64,000 nt of DNA. It comes from Malania oleifera. Its lineage: Eukaryota > Streptophyta > Magnoliopsida > Santalales > Ximeniaceae. Every line of letters begins with the position of its first letter. The first letter of the stretch is position 1. Under the pieces are notes generated by a model. It had not been told where the DNA came from. It saw only the letters and a program-made list of their open reading frames with translations, and did no database searches. The position numbers and the translations under genes were made by a program. Positions 1 to 10,882 of the stretch are shown one piece after another. The stretch lies in NCBI RefSeq assembly GCF_029873635.1, contig NC_080423.1:97150397-97214396 (forward strand). The letters run 5' to 3'.

Positions 1-200
1 CTCATTCTACTTCATGATTTGAGTTTCAAATTTATGAAGTTCAGACGAAATGATGAACTACCCCTTAATTTGAATCAAAGGAAAAGAGGGAAAATGATTA
101 ATTTTAGACCCGAAAACATTTGGACATTATATGAATTCAACAAGATTCACTTCCAGATTTATTCCGAACAGAGCACAAGCATGCTACAGATGGTGTTTGG
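1..200 (+). repeat. Copy of the CYP89A downstream flank
   Basis: This stretch matches 25427-25620, about 0.8 kb downstream of the P450 gene, over nearly its whole length with small gaps (both begin CTCATTCTACTTCATGA and both hold GAGCACAAGCATGCTACAGATG). It reads in the same orientation. The simplest reading is that a paralogous CYP89A unit ended just left of the window and that the gene with its 3' flank was tandemly duplicated. No coding sequence of a second P450 is visible here, so the duplicated unit is an inference. Confidence 0.65.
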
Positions 201-904
201 CGTGTAGCCAGAGAGCACAGTAGGGACTAGGGAGGAGCACAATGCATGTGGCAGCCCCTCCACCAAGGACGGACTTTTAGCAAGCTATGGTTCCTGTTTA
301 TGAGAAAGATTAGGAAAGAAAAACAAGAGCCACTCGTGTGGCTGCACCTGTCAAGTTACAAAGGGAAAAATTTGTTTTTTCTTATATTTTCGTTTTCTAT
401 TAAATACTACAAAAAATTAAAATTTATTTTAATATGAGAAAAAATGAGAGAGAGAGAGAGAGATGGGAAATCAAAATGTTCTTAACCACCGAAAGTCTAA
501 ACCATTTATGAGTTATGACTCCAAGATTTATCATGTAACCATATCAAAGAATTGCTTCATAACTAATGGATCCTCCTTTCCTAATCATTTATTTTCTTTC
601 AACTTGTCATGATGATGCCAAGAGGCCTCCACATCCACTACAAACAAGCATAGGTAAATAAACGAATAAATAAGGAGCAAGTGGACTTGAAAATATCAAG
701 CAATTCTAAAACATTACCAACCACATAAAAAAACAAAATATTTCTTTTGAGAGAAAACCCAAATCTTGTCCAAACTTTTAAAAATCCCATAAGCATTTCT
801 TAAAATTTGACCAAAAAAAAAAAGCTTTGAAGCCTCAAATGACGAGCATCTTGTCACCAAATTTACATATAATAGATCTAAGTATTGTGAAATAAATGGT
901 GAAT
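201..904. other. Intergenic sequence, no gene seen
   Basis: AT-rich sequence with a short GA microsatellite near 446-462. Short open frames here are unlike any protein I recognise. Nothing else is supported. Confidence 0.5.
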
Positions 905-1399
905 GTCCCCATCCCTAGAATAAATGTCTCCAACTACTCCTATCGTTCTTGCTCCATCAATCGTCCGTTTCTTCCATGCTCCGTTGAATAATGAAGCAAG
1001 GACAATAAATATTATCCTCAAATGCTCCTTCTATGGCTATATGACTATAGAAGGAGGTACATATGAGGAGAGGAGTGTGCGTAGAAATCAAATGAGAATC
1101 AAACTAAGAAGAAGGTAAACTCTGACAGAAAGAGGAGAAGCAGAAGAGAAAAGAGAAGTGAGATATTTTGTACAAGATGAGGAAGTGAGATATTTGTACA
1201 AAGCCAAACACATATTGTAATTCCTTTTAGCATAGTGCAGTTTGATACCATCGGCCCATGGAGTAGGTATATTCGAATCACGTAAAATCTTGGTCTCGTC
1301 TCCATTTATTTTATTGTTAATTATCTGCATCTTTTTATAACATGTTATCAGCACGAGACTTTAACCTATTGACATGTTTATTTAATTTTCTAACCACCT

Positions 1400-1439
<40 letters not shown>

Positions 1440-2270
1440 TATATATAAACCGCCTCGCTTTAATGGACGGTTTTATTTCTGTTTATTAATATCGCCTTAA
1501 TGGCCAGTTTTATTTCTGTATCGCCTATATATATGTATATATATAAAGTTTAAAGAGTACCAATCTTCAGAAGAGAGAATAAAATAGTTCTGTTAAAGAG
1601 GTTATATATCTAATTTCCAAAAGAGATGCTATATATTTAAATTTTTTGTCTATATATTTAATCTCTAGAAGAGATGATGAATTATTACCCAATTTAATTT
1701 GTAAATTGGAATAATACTCCTAAAGAGTACAAATTGAGAAAAATATAATAATGTTCCTGAAGAAACATATTTAAGTAATCGTCAAAGAGTGAAAATATTA
1801 TATTGTTATCTTAGTATTATTTTCGTTTTTACATTCGTTTTTCTAATTCGCTTTATTATTGTTAATTTATTCAGATGTCAAATCTAAACAAAGTTGATTT
1901 TGTTCCTCTTAACATCAAAGGCAATAATTATCTATCATGAATTCTTGATGTTGAAATCTATTTAAATGCAATGAACTTGGAGAATGCTATTTTAGATAGA
2001 ATTACTGCATCCGTGCAGGATCGCGTAAAAGTCATGATATTTATCCGACATCATTTAGAGAAAGAGTTAAAAACAGAATACCTTACTGTTAAAGACATAC
2101 TTATCTTATGGAATAATTTAAAGGACAGATTTGACCACCAAAAAGCTATGATTTTACCAAAAGCTCGATATGAATGATTGTACCTAAGGTTGTAAGATTT
2201 TAAAACAGTCAACGAATATAATTCATCTCTACATAAGATTATGTTGACTTTTTGAGTCTAATCTCTGGTT
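905..2270 (+). mobile_element. Ty1/copia remnant: LTR end, primer site, partial gag
   Basis: A probable LTR ends near 1342 and is followed by TGTTATCAGCACGAG (1343-1357), a primer-binding-site-like sequence used by many plant copia elements. The sequence CTATATGACTATAGAAGGAG near 1040 is a plausible decayed TATA region. A gag start at 1875 reads MSNLNKVDFVPLNIKGNNY and continues through a UBN2-type gag segment to about 2270. The element is broken (a few interruptions) and no protease, integrase or reverse transcriptase follows. The left limit of the LTR is a guess. It is old and fragmentary. Confidence 0.6.
1401..1436. repeat. (AC)18 microsatellite
   Basis: A pure run of 18 AC units sits inside the leader of the copia remnant, between the primer site and the gag start, followed by a short ATATAT tail. 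Confidence 0.95.
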
Positions 2271-2529
2271 TTGATTATGACAAACTACAAATTACTAATG
2301 TGTGTGCTTAGTACTTGAACAGGTCATTAATTCAGTGTGCACACATGAGAAAGAATTAATAGAAGTTTGAAAGTCTTAAATCATACTCCTGGCATATTCA
2401 ATGGGAAAATGAAGAGTAAAAGAAGAAGACCTTGAATATCATTTTATATTGTAATTCATTATTATTCAATTTGGGTCTTAAATCATAAACCATAAAACTA
2501 ATATTTAACACTCTTACATTTGTTTTGGG

Positions 2530-2823
2530 ATATTACTCCGAAACCCCAAACCGAAATTCCACTCCACCTACTTTGTAGAGAATCTTCTCAAAAACCCTGT
2601 GGTGGTTCCTAATTGTCAATCCGAGCTTTAACGGAGCCGGTATCAAAGGATATTAGAGAGGAGTTTGTGGGTTTGCATATGAGAGAGAGAGAGAGAGAGA
2701 GAGAGTTTGTTTTTAATTTTCAAATGGTTCTCGGTTCTTTTATATCTTCAGCACTGCTAATAAAAATCGTTGATGATTTTCTTGGACTTTCAGAAAACTG
2801 TCACCTGTTTTCTATTTAATCGA
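2530..2823 (-). mobile_element. Chromovirus-type LTR fragment
   Basis: The block around 2535-2640 (CCGAAACC...ATTCCACTCCAC...GTAGAGAATC...GTGGTGGT...GTCAAT) matches in order the block at 14637-14726 and 22140-22230 inside the LTRs of the 12.8-22.8 kb element. It is a diverged piece of the same LTR superfamily on the minus strand. It also holds a GA microsatellite at 2681-2705. No flanking duplication was found. Confidence 0.5.
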
Positions 2824-2985
2824 CTCAGATTTTACCGTTTACCTGTTAACGTCTCGCCGTAAATATCCAAAATCGTCGCTGGTTTTCTTCCCCCTTTAGA
2901 AAAATCGTCTCTGGTTTTCTCCTTCTCCAGCCAAAATAATTCCATTCTTCCCATTTTCTTTTATTTATTATATTTTTTGGGTCCT

Positions 2986-3012
<27 letters not shown>
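2824..3012 (+). repeat. Direct repeat flanking the Athila-like element, left copy
   Basis: Begins CTCAGATTTTACCGTTTACC and ends in a GA tract. It matches 10664-10865 in order and orientation with roughly 10-15% differences by eye. It lies immediately outside the 5' LTR, and its partner lies immediately outside the 3' LTR stub. It is far too long for a target-site duplication. Confidence 0.8.
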
Positions 3013-3016
<4 letters not shown>

Positions 3017-3023
3017 AAAAAAA

Positions 3024-4968
3024 TGATTACGCGTCAAAAATACGTAATTGGGCATTTAAATTCATGAATTAAAGAATATAATTTTAATTAAATGCCTAGT
3101 TATGTTCGGTACTTCAACATTGAGTTCGTTTGAGATTATTATCCTATTTTTGTAGTAAACTTACAGAAACTCATGTTTTATTATTATAGGATAATTTTTG
3201 AAAACTAAAACCGAGCCATGAAGGAGAGTTATGCATGTGTGAGCTTTGAGTCCATGAAGAAGTCATGCAATCTGTGAGCGTCAAATGAGATTACGCGCCA
3301 AAGGCTCTTTTGGTCATTTAAAGAAAAATAATATATATATTGTGTAAAAAGCTGGGCTTCAAATTTTAACCTGGTCACGAGAGTGCAAGGAGCTCGCATT
3401 GACAAGACTAGTCCGTGCACAATGTGGGCTGGGTATCATGGAGAGGAGCCGTGAGCATAATCCAAGAGGTGAGTTGGCCGTGTGGGGATTTAAAAGAAAG
3501 AAGGAAAAGTCAAAAATTGTGGGCTGGGTTAGGCATTTGAAATCTGAGTGGCTTGTGAGCTTGCTAATGTGACGCGGCCATGCATACGAGCCCATGCACT
3601 TGGAGGCAGCCGGTTGTGGGGCTTGAAGGAATTGCGAAGGGCTGCTGGGACCTAAATGGGGGAAGTAAAGTTTGAAAAGTCAAAATTGGAGGCTGGTCAT
3701 GGGTTTAGAGGGTTTAAAGGAATTGAAAAAAAATTAGTTTTTAATGTATTTGAAAAGTCAACAATTGTGGGTTTCTTGTGGGGTTATTCTTGGGGGGTTT
3801 TGCTCCTAGGGGAAGCTGCTCCGCAGCAATGAGGAGAACAGCAGCTTGCTGTTCTCTCTCTCTCTCTCTCTCTCTCATTAGTTAGTTTAGTTACTTGTTG
3901 TTTACCTTATTATTATCTTAATGGATGTTTTAATGTTAGAGTTTAAAGTGATTAATACATTGAATATTTATATTTAAAGTATTGTTGGGTTTATTTATCT
4001 TTCTCTCAACTTGTCCCTTTACTTTAATATTTGTTTAAATATATTATTTGAGTAGTTAATGTTGTGTTTAAATATTAATTTTTACTTTGTTATTTCAGTG
4101 GTTTATTAGATTAATTTAATTTTTTATCTTTTAGTTTGTTATCTTAAATACTTCAAGATTAAAATAATTAGTTGTTTTTAATTTGTTGTCTTCCATTTTA
4201 TTGGTGCAATGAGCCACTGTGGAATTAATTTGAATCGAAAACTTGGGATTACAAACATGAGTAGTTAAGTTTTGTAACTTGGGTTGCAGGTTAATGTCGG
4301 TTGTTTTTCATGATTTATTAATTTCTCTTTGATGTTAATGTTAAATTTTTATTTTCGCTAAAACAGAAAATCGAAGGCATCGTTGATAAATCGCTAGTTC
4401 TTATTTCTTGTTTTGTTGTTGACATTAAGCACATCCAAACCTTGATTTAATTTAGGATTTTCGTTAATTAATTTTTACATGAAATTTGGTTGATGCTTAA
4501 TGAGAGTAATTATTTTCTTCCGTTTGAATGTGACAAATTTAGTCATACTTTAGTATGAAAATTTCATCTTATTAATGTCTTGATTTGATTAACAAGAAGA
4601 AGAGTAAGGCCTAGGGAATTAGTAAATGGTGAAAGCGAAAGGACGTTGAACCCGTAACCTGAGTGTTTGGTAAATTATTTCAGTTAATATGTTTAATTTT
4701 GGCTGCGTTAATAGACTTATATTTTTGAAAATTTGATAAAAGTTTAGTCTCATCTTAGCATTTTTCTCAAGGACTTCCCACTTTGTTTACTATTTTCAAA
4801 AACATAAAAAATCAAAAAGATTTTCACACCATATTTTACAGCAACAAGCTTTTACTAAACTTTCACAAATATTTTGATACTCAATGGTCCTTGTGGAATA
4901 CGATCTTGGACTCATCCTTGATACAACTTGACACTTCTGCACTTGAAAACACAACTCATAACGAGTCA
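3024..4968 (+). repeat. 5' LTR of the Athila-like element
   Basis: Starts TGATTACGCGTC and ends ACGAGTCA directly before the primer site; 1,945 bp. The start aligns with the 3' LTR stub at 10633 (TGTGATTACACG...AATTGGGC). It contains a 10-bp perfect inverted repeat with a 3-nt loop (GAGAACAGCA/TGCTGTTCTC, 3834-3856) running into a CT microsatellite to about 3877. Confidence 0.75.
3834..3856. repeat. Perfect hairpin inside the LTR
   Basis: GAGAACAGCA, loop GCT, TGCTGTTCTC: a ten-pair stem followed by a CT tract. In this plant context I read it as an LTR feature, not a bacterial-style terminator. Confidence 0.8.
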
Positions 4969-4973
4969 AGCTT

Positions 4974-4992
4974 TTAGCGCCGTTGTCGGGGA
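4974..4992 (+). other. Primer-binding site, tRNA-Asp type
   Basis: TTAGCGCCGTTGTCGGGGA closely matches the TGGCGCCGTTGCCGGGGA sequence known for Athila and related elements. It follows the LTR end by five bases. Confidence 0.85.
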
Positions 4993-5239
4993 TCAATTGG
5001 TCTCATCAAAGTGTTTTTCAGATTTCAAAGAGGGTATTTATAGAGCTGTGAACGTCTTCACCGCCTGGGCGATATCTACTTCCTCACCCTTTGACCTATT
5101 TGTTTTTATTTTTTTTTTATATTTTGTTTATACTAAGTTTGTATGTCGGGTTAGGCTAAAGATAACACATTTATACTGGTTAGGACAGACTCATCCATCT
5201 CATCATCGAATGCACCTGCTTCACTTGAATCATCATCTG

Positions 5240-6960
5240 ACACTTATAGCATCATGGCTGAGAATGAACATCATGATAAGGAGAACCCTAATAGGACCCT
5301 CAAAGAATACTTGTAGCCTGTTAGGACCAACACCTCATCTTGCATTATTCTACCATTGAATGCAAATGTTTTTAATTTTAAACCCAGGATGATTCCATTG
5401 TTACCTCATTTTCATGACATTGAATTTGAAAACCCATATTTGCATATTGTGAGTTTGAAGAAGTGTGTTCCACATTCATGGATAGAACATGCACTAAAGA
5501 GGTAATAAGACTGAAATTGTTTCCATTTTCCTTAAAAGACAAGGCAAAGACCTGATTGAATTCCTGGAGACCAAGGTCCATTGAGACATGACAAGAAATG
5601 CAAATCGTGTTTTTAAAGAAATTTTTTCCCATGCAGAGAACTAATTCCTTGAAAAGACAAATTATGATTTTTTGCCAAAAGGATGTGGAAATGTTTTATC
5701 ATTGTTGGGAACGCTTCAAAAACCTCTTAAATGCGTGCCCTCATCATGGATATGAGAATTGGAGGGTCATTAGTTTTTTCTATGAGGGGTTGCAACAAGA
5801 AATGAGGCAATTTGTAAAAATCATGTGCAATGGTGAGTTTTTCAACAAAGGGCCCAAAGAAGCTTTTGATTATTTTGATTATTTGACTGAAAACGCCCAA
5901 TCTTGGGATGTCTCTGATGTGTATAGTTCTAAAAAGCAAAAATGTGTTAGTGAGGGTGGTAAGCATGAATTGAAAGAAACTGATGATGTCAACTAGGCTT
6001 GCATTGATTTATAAAAGGTTAGATTTCATTGAACTTGAGAAAGTAAATGAAATGCATATTTTCCCTTCATCTTCTTAAAAATGCAGCATATGTGAGGATC
6101 TAGAGCATGTGACTGATGCATGTCCAACAATTCCTACTTTTAAGGAAGTTTTGCTTGATCAATCTAACCTGGTGTATATGATTTATGAGATTTCTTCCGG
6201 ACCTTATCCTGATACTTACAATGCAGGTTGGAGAAGTCATCCAAATTTCAACTAGAAAAATGACCAAGTGGGGCTATCTCCATAGGGACAAAGTCAATAC
6301 ATTCCTTGTGCAGCAACTGGCCAAGGCTTGGGACCCTCTTACTTTGCAAATCAGCCTCCTCCAATGTAGAAAAGGGAAATGGAAGACCCCATACAACAGC
6401 TAATTGTTAGCTTGCAACAATTCATAACAAGCCAAAATGTGATCAACTCTTAAACTTCACAAGTCATCAACGAGATAGGCACCGATTTGACTAGGCTGAA
6501 AACATTATTGAATGCTTTGAAGATAGATGGATCCCAATTTCAAGCACAACCAGATACTCAAGTGCAAATTGCAATCGTGGAACTGTCATCCTCTATTGAA
6601 GCAAATGTAAATAATTGCAATGTCGAAGCAAATCTCAGCAGTGGTAAGGTGACTGGTGCACCAGATGAAGAAGTTGAGCAGAATGGAGAGAGTTTAACCT
6701 TCAGGGAACCAGGTACAAATTTTAATGTTGATACTTCTAATGAACCAAAGGTGACTGTTCCGAAAACTTTTCCTCAAAGACCGGTTCTTAAAGAAGTAAA
6801 TTTCCTATAAACTATACTGGATAAGGATCCTTTCTTGTTAAAACAAGAAAGACAATTTGAAAATGTGTTGTCTGATATTGTGGAGAGTATTGATTTATTC
6901 AGAAATCACTTCTATGCAGATAACAAAAAAGACTCATTGTGGTGACTCAAATTTGGAGGC
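5240..6960 (+). pseudogene. Athila-type gag remnant
   Basis: Conceptual translation gives family-typical phrases: MAENEHHDKENPNRTLKEYL near the start, then FLKKFFP, QRTNSLKRQIMIF, CWERFKNLLNACPHHGYENW and FFYEGL, the capsid core of Athila gag. Further on is a zinc knuckle CSICEDLEHVTDAC (C-x2-C-x4-H-x4-C) near 6083, then an acidic tail region. The frame is broken in several places. No protease motif follows, which differs from full-length Athila elements. Confidence 0.75.
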
Positions 6961-7546
6961 TCGCCAATTCAATTTATAAATCTGCACCCACTAGACGAAA
7001 TTCCTCCCAAGTCTTCTCCAGACACACTATGATGTTTTTCTTTTTTCTGTTTTCATTTTGTTTCATTCTGTCTTATTTTTAGTTTATTGATAGGTGCATT
7101 TTCCTTTAGTTTCAGTTTTTCCTTTTCCTTACTTCTACACCTAGGTACGCTTCTACTTCCCTCATTATCATCTTGTCCATCTCCTTTATGCTTTCACATT
7201 GAGGACAATGTTGCATTTTAGTTGGAGGGAAAGCATTTGCATGTAATATTGTGTGCTATCAAGTGAAAGAGTTTTAATGTGATATTTGCAACTGTTATAG
7301 AGCTCAAAGCATGCTAAATTTCTCATTTGTGAACATTACATGCCAATTTTTTTTTTTCTTAAGGATATGGAACATGTAAGATGTAGATCAATCAAAATTT
7401 AAATCAAAAGAGATTTTTATCCATTTCACTTAGTTTCATCTAAGGAGAGAATGTTGAAAGTCTTACTACACACACAACACATGTCAGAAAACTTAAAAAG
7501 ACTACCTTAGTTCATTTTTGGTTGATGTACTTCAGTTATTTGGGAC
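6961..7546 (+). other. 3' noncoding part of the Athila-like element, first segment
   Basis: Pyrimidine-rich sequence then CACATTGAGGACAATG followed by TTTTAGTTGGAGGGA, a motif commonly seen in the 3' part of Athila elements. It continues after the solo LTR at 9998-10632, where repeated phrases (CTACCTATTACCGGGGTCCTAACTAA and a second diverged copy) precede the purine tract. Confidence 0.6.
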
Positions 7547-9997
7547 TGTGATGACCCAAAAATATATATACGATTAAAGCACAATAATAATAAAATAATA
7601 AAAATGGTCAATAAATTAATATCAATACAGGAGTGTTTTTCTGTAGGATCCTTGATTCCATGTTTAATGCCTAAGAAAGACCTTGTCTTAGCGAGTGCTC
7701 AGAGACCATTGCGGCTCAGTCGCTCCCTGGAGGTCGGCCTAGTCAAAATGGATTTTCATAAGATAAACAGGATAGACACTGTTTGTACACGTAAATAAGT
7801 ATATATACATAAAATAGTGTTTTGACAGACATAATTTGTAGAAATACATAATAAGATGAAAATAATATAGGTATCATATGTGGGGCTCACAAGACTATGT
7901 GGGGTCCACATGAGTCCCGGAGCCACAAGACACTGTTCATATACGTAAATAAATACATAAAATAATGTTTTGACTAATATAATTTGTAAAAATATATGAT
8001 AAAATAATAATAATATAGGTATGCTATGTGGGGCCCACATAAGTCCCGAAGCCGTATAGAGGTTTACACGAGTTTCAAAGCTATGTAAGATGCATAAAAT
8101 CGTATAAGAGTTATTCGAGTTACGTAGGATCCATTCGGGTCTCGAAGTTGTGTGGGACCCACATGAGTTTTCAAAATTCAAATTTAATTCTTGTTCAAAA
8201 ATAAATAATAAAATAAATAAATACTAAAAATAGTTTAAAAGTAAAAACAATGATAATAATGATTAAGAAAAATAATAAAATAATAAAATAATTAATTAAC
8301 TAATTGACTAATTAATTAAGTAAGTGATTAATTAAAAATTTATTTAATGGGAATGGTGGCAAGCACTCCCACATGGCCTCCATCCCCATCCCATACTCAA
8401 CCCATACCTTGCCCATCCCTTACCCATTCTTTAATTTTTAAAAATTATAATTTCAACCATCTTCCCACACTTTTATAAATTTCATTTCTTCCCTAAAATT
8501 TTCCTATAAATAGGGAGCTCTCAACCTTCATTTTTCACAACAATTTTCCAAGGAAGAGAAGAATTAGTGAGTGAAAGAAATTGTGGTGGAGAGAATTTTT
8601 GAGTAAGTTCTCAATCACCCACTCTTTCCAATCTCATTTTTTAGAGATAGTTACAGTGTTCATAAGGAAGAAGGTAAGTAAATTTTGATTATGTTAGTAT
8701 TTTTTTATTTAAAATTCATACCCGAATTTATTTTATAAGTAAATTTCAATTATGTTAATTAGTTCCACAAAATTTTCATGAGTTTATTTTTACGCGTATT
8801 TAATTATACCAGTTCTATCTTAAATATACTTGCATCTATTTTTGGGTTAAGAAATGTTCTAATCCCCTCGGGTAAATTTTCAGCATTTCTTTCTATTCAA
8901 AAATAAAATTATATATATTTTTAACACAAAAATTGTGTGGCATGAGTTTATTTTTATGTTTCATTTTTTTATGAAAATATGAGTAAAGATGAGATTTTCA
9001 CGATATTATTTTAAATTGCATAAATTATAATAAAATGATTTTAAAACCCCTTATGGTAACGAAAGTTCAAAGTTACAGATGTTCGATACCGCAGCTTAAA
9101 GTTTATACAGATCAGAGTGCACCCACACTGTTTACAGAATGGTTATTTATGTTAGTGGATTTCTCCTGATTGCACACCTGGTTCCGAATCAGGACTTAAT
9201 AAGGAAAATCTCACTTAGAGTTTACGTACGTTGATTTAGTTTGGTCGGCCAGCCAACTAAGTCCAGTCTTCGAACCGCACAACCCAGTCATGGGGGTAAA
9301 CATAACTTACGACAAACAAGCCTAAGGGTGGTTTTTATAATATATGTTTATACATATTTAATGACGTGTACAAAGTTACTGATGATTTGAAGGAAAAGTG
9401 TAAGTTTACGTGAAAAGGATCATTTTGGTGCTTAAATGACGATCTAAGGAAAACGTATAAGGAAAAGTATATGTGTGTTTATCATTAAATATTTTTAGTT
9501 TTAAAGTTAAAATTTTAATTTAACAGTTATAAGATATAATTATAAAATTTTACTGATGTAATTAATGACAAAAGTTTTATACATAAATTTTTAAATTTAT
9601 ATTTATTCTAAAAGAAAATTTGAAGTTATAGTATTAAATATTGTTTTACGAAATTTTTTAAAAAAAGCTCATTTTAGCCACACACTAATAATAATTTTAT
9701 TTACTTACTGAGCGTTGTCTCACTCCAATCATATTTTTATTTCAGATAACTCTGAAGAACATGTTGGAAATCAGGTTTAACAGGCATGCGGGTGGGGGTA
9801 GAAAAATAAAGATTGTTTAGAAATATTAGTATGATGTCAGATATTTATGCTTATGTAATTTTTCTTCTTTTGAAATAAATGATTGTAATATGGATAATTA
9901 GTGCTTTGGTTTAATAATAATTGAGTTTATTTTGCTTCCGCTGTAAATTAGTAGTAAAAAGTTGATATCTCAGGCCCCTCGGGGTTGGGGTGTTACA
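7547..9997 (+). mobile_element. Solo LTR of a chromovirus-type element
   Basis: Begins TGTGATGACCC and ends GGGTGTTACA, 2,451 bp, with no primer site, purine tract or coding sequence inside. Flanks are GGGAC (7542-7546) and AGGAC (9998-10002), a 5-bp target duplication with one mismatch. It holds a TATA box TATAAATA at 8505-8512, a splice-donor-like AAGGTAAGT at 8671-8679, TTACTGAG at 9705-9712 and a T-rich tract ending CAG at 9743-9745. It is the only plus-strand LTR of this type in the window and sits inside the Athila-like element, so it is younger than that element. Confidence 0.8.
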
Positions 9998-10632
9998 AGG
10001 ACTCTAATGAACCAAGTCTTAATGGCTTAGGAAAAAAAAAGAAGAAAAAGAAAAAGCTTGAAGCAAATGAAAACAGGAAACAATCTAGGGATCAATTGCA
10101 AGATGAAAGAGAGAAAAAAGAAAAAAAAATCAAAAAGAGAGAAACAATTGTGTATTGGAAAGGGCTACCTATTACCGGGGTCCTAACTAAACAAAAAGTG
10201 GGTACCTTGTAGTAGCATGACCTACTACCGGGTTCCTAACTAATCAAGAAAGTGAGTACCTTCTAAAGTGTAATAGTGTGAAAGCCACGAGTACAGTTGT
10301 TTTGAATTAGAGTAAGATCATGCAGTTGTTTCAGACTAATTGTTGTGATTGAAACAGTTAATGTCTATTGGTAGTCAATCTTGGAATTCTGATCCTCTCT
10401 TGTACACGTGAGCTTTGTTACTTTTCAATATCTTGTTTGTTTTACTAAATGATGTATAAATCTTTCAGATAATACTTAACTTGGATTAATCTGTATCCTA
10501 TGTTCCTAAACTCATTAAGCATATTTTCATAGCATGTGATTTTCATAAGTATTGGAATTTTAGTTGTCACTCCCTTGGTCTGAACACATTCACGTTGTTT
10601 GCTAGAAACTAGCAAAACGTTAGTTGGGAGGG

Positions 10633-10663
10633 TGTGATTACACGTTAAAGATGCATAATTGGG
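10633..10663 (+). repeat. Stub of the 3' LTR of the Athila-like element
   Basis: TGTGATTACACG followed by TTAAAGATGCATAATTGGGC directly follows the purine tract and matches the first 30 bases of the 5' LTR. It then passes into the direct repeat at 10664. Confidence 0.75.
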
Positions 10664-10821
10664 CTCAGATTTTACCATTTACCTGTTACCATCTCGCAAT
10701 AAATATCCAAAACCATCGTCGGTTTTCTTCCCCCTTCAGAAAACCGTCGCTAGTTTTCTCCTTCTTCGGCCAAAATTTCATTTTTCTCATTTTCTTTTAG
10801 TTATTATATTTTTTGGATCTC

Positions 10822-10865
<44 letters not shown>
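10664..10865 (+). repeat. Direct repeat flanking the Athila-like element, right copy
   Basis: Matches 2824-3012 (see there). It ends in a GA tract (10825-10865) extended by GAA units to about 10882. Confidence 0.8.
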
Positions 10866-10868
<3 letters not shown>

Positions 10869-10882
10869 AGAAGAAGAAGAAG

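Larger units (their letters stand above)
3024..10663 (+). mobile_element. Athila-like (Ty3/gypsy) fossil with gag only
   Basis: Parts in order: 5' LTR 3024-4968, tRNA-Asp-type primer site 4974-4992, gag about 5240-6960, 3' noncoding region with the motif CATTGAGGACAATGTTGCAT near 7196, purine tract TTGGGAGGG at 10624-10632, and a 31-bp stub of the 3' LTR (10633-10663). No protease, reverse transcriptase, integrase or envelope-like segment was recognised between gag and the 3' noncoding region. The interior is interrupted by a solo LTR at 7547-9997. It is broken, with several interruptions in gag. The short 3' LTR prevents dating. Confidence 0.8.

Noticed and set aside
3834-3877. Rho-independent terminator-like hairpin
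   Set aside because: The hairpin is real, but the setting is a plant LTR and the tail is CT, not T.
4928-5359. 143-codon frame over the Athila primer site
   Set aside because: It crosses the primer site and overlaps the real gag start in another frame; its product resembles nothing.
6487-6810. Separate small gene with an acidic product
   Set aside because: It is in line with the preceding Athila gag remnant and best explained as its C-terminal part.
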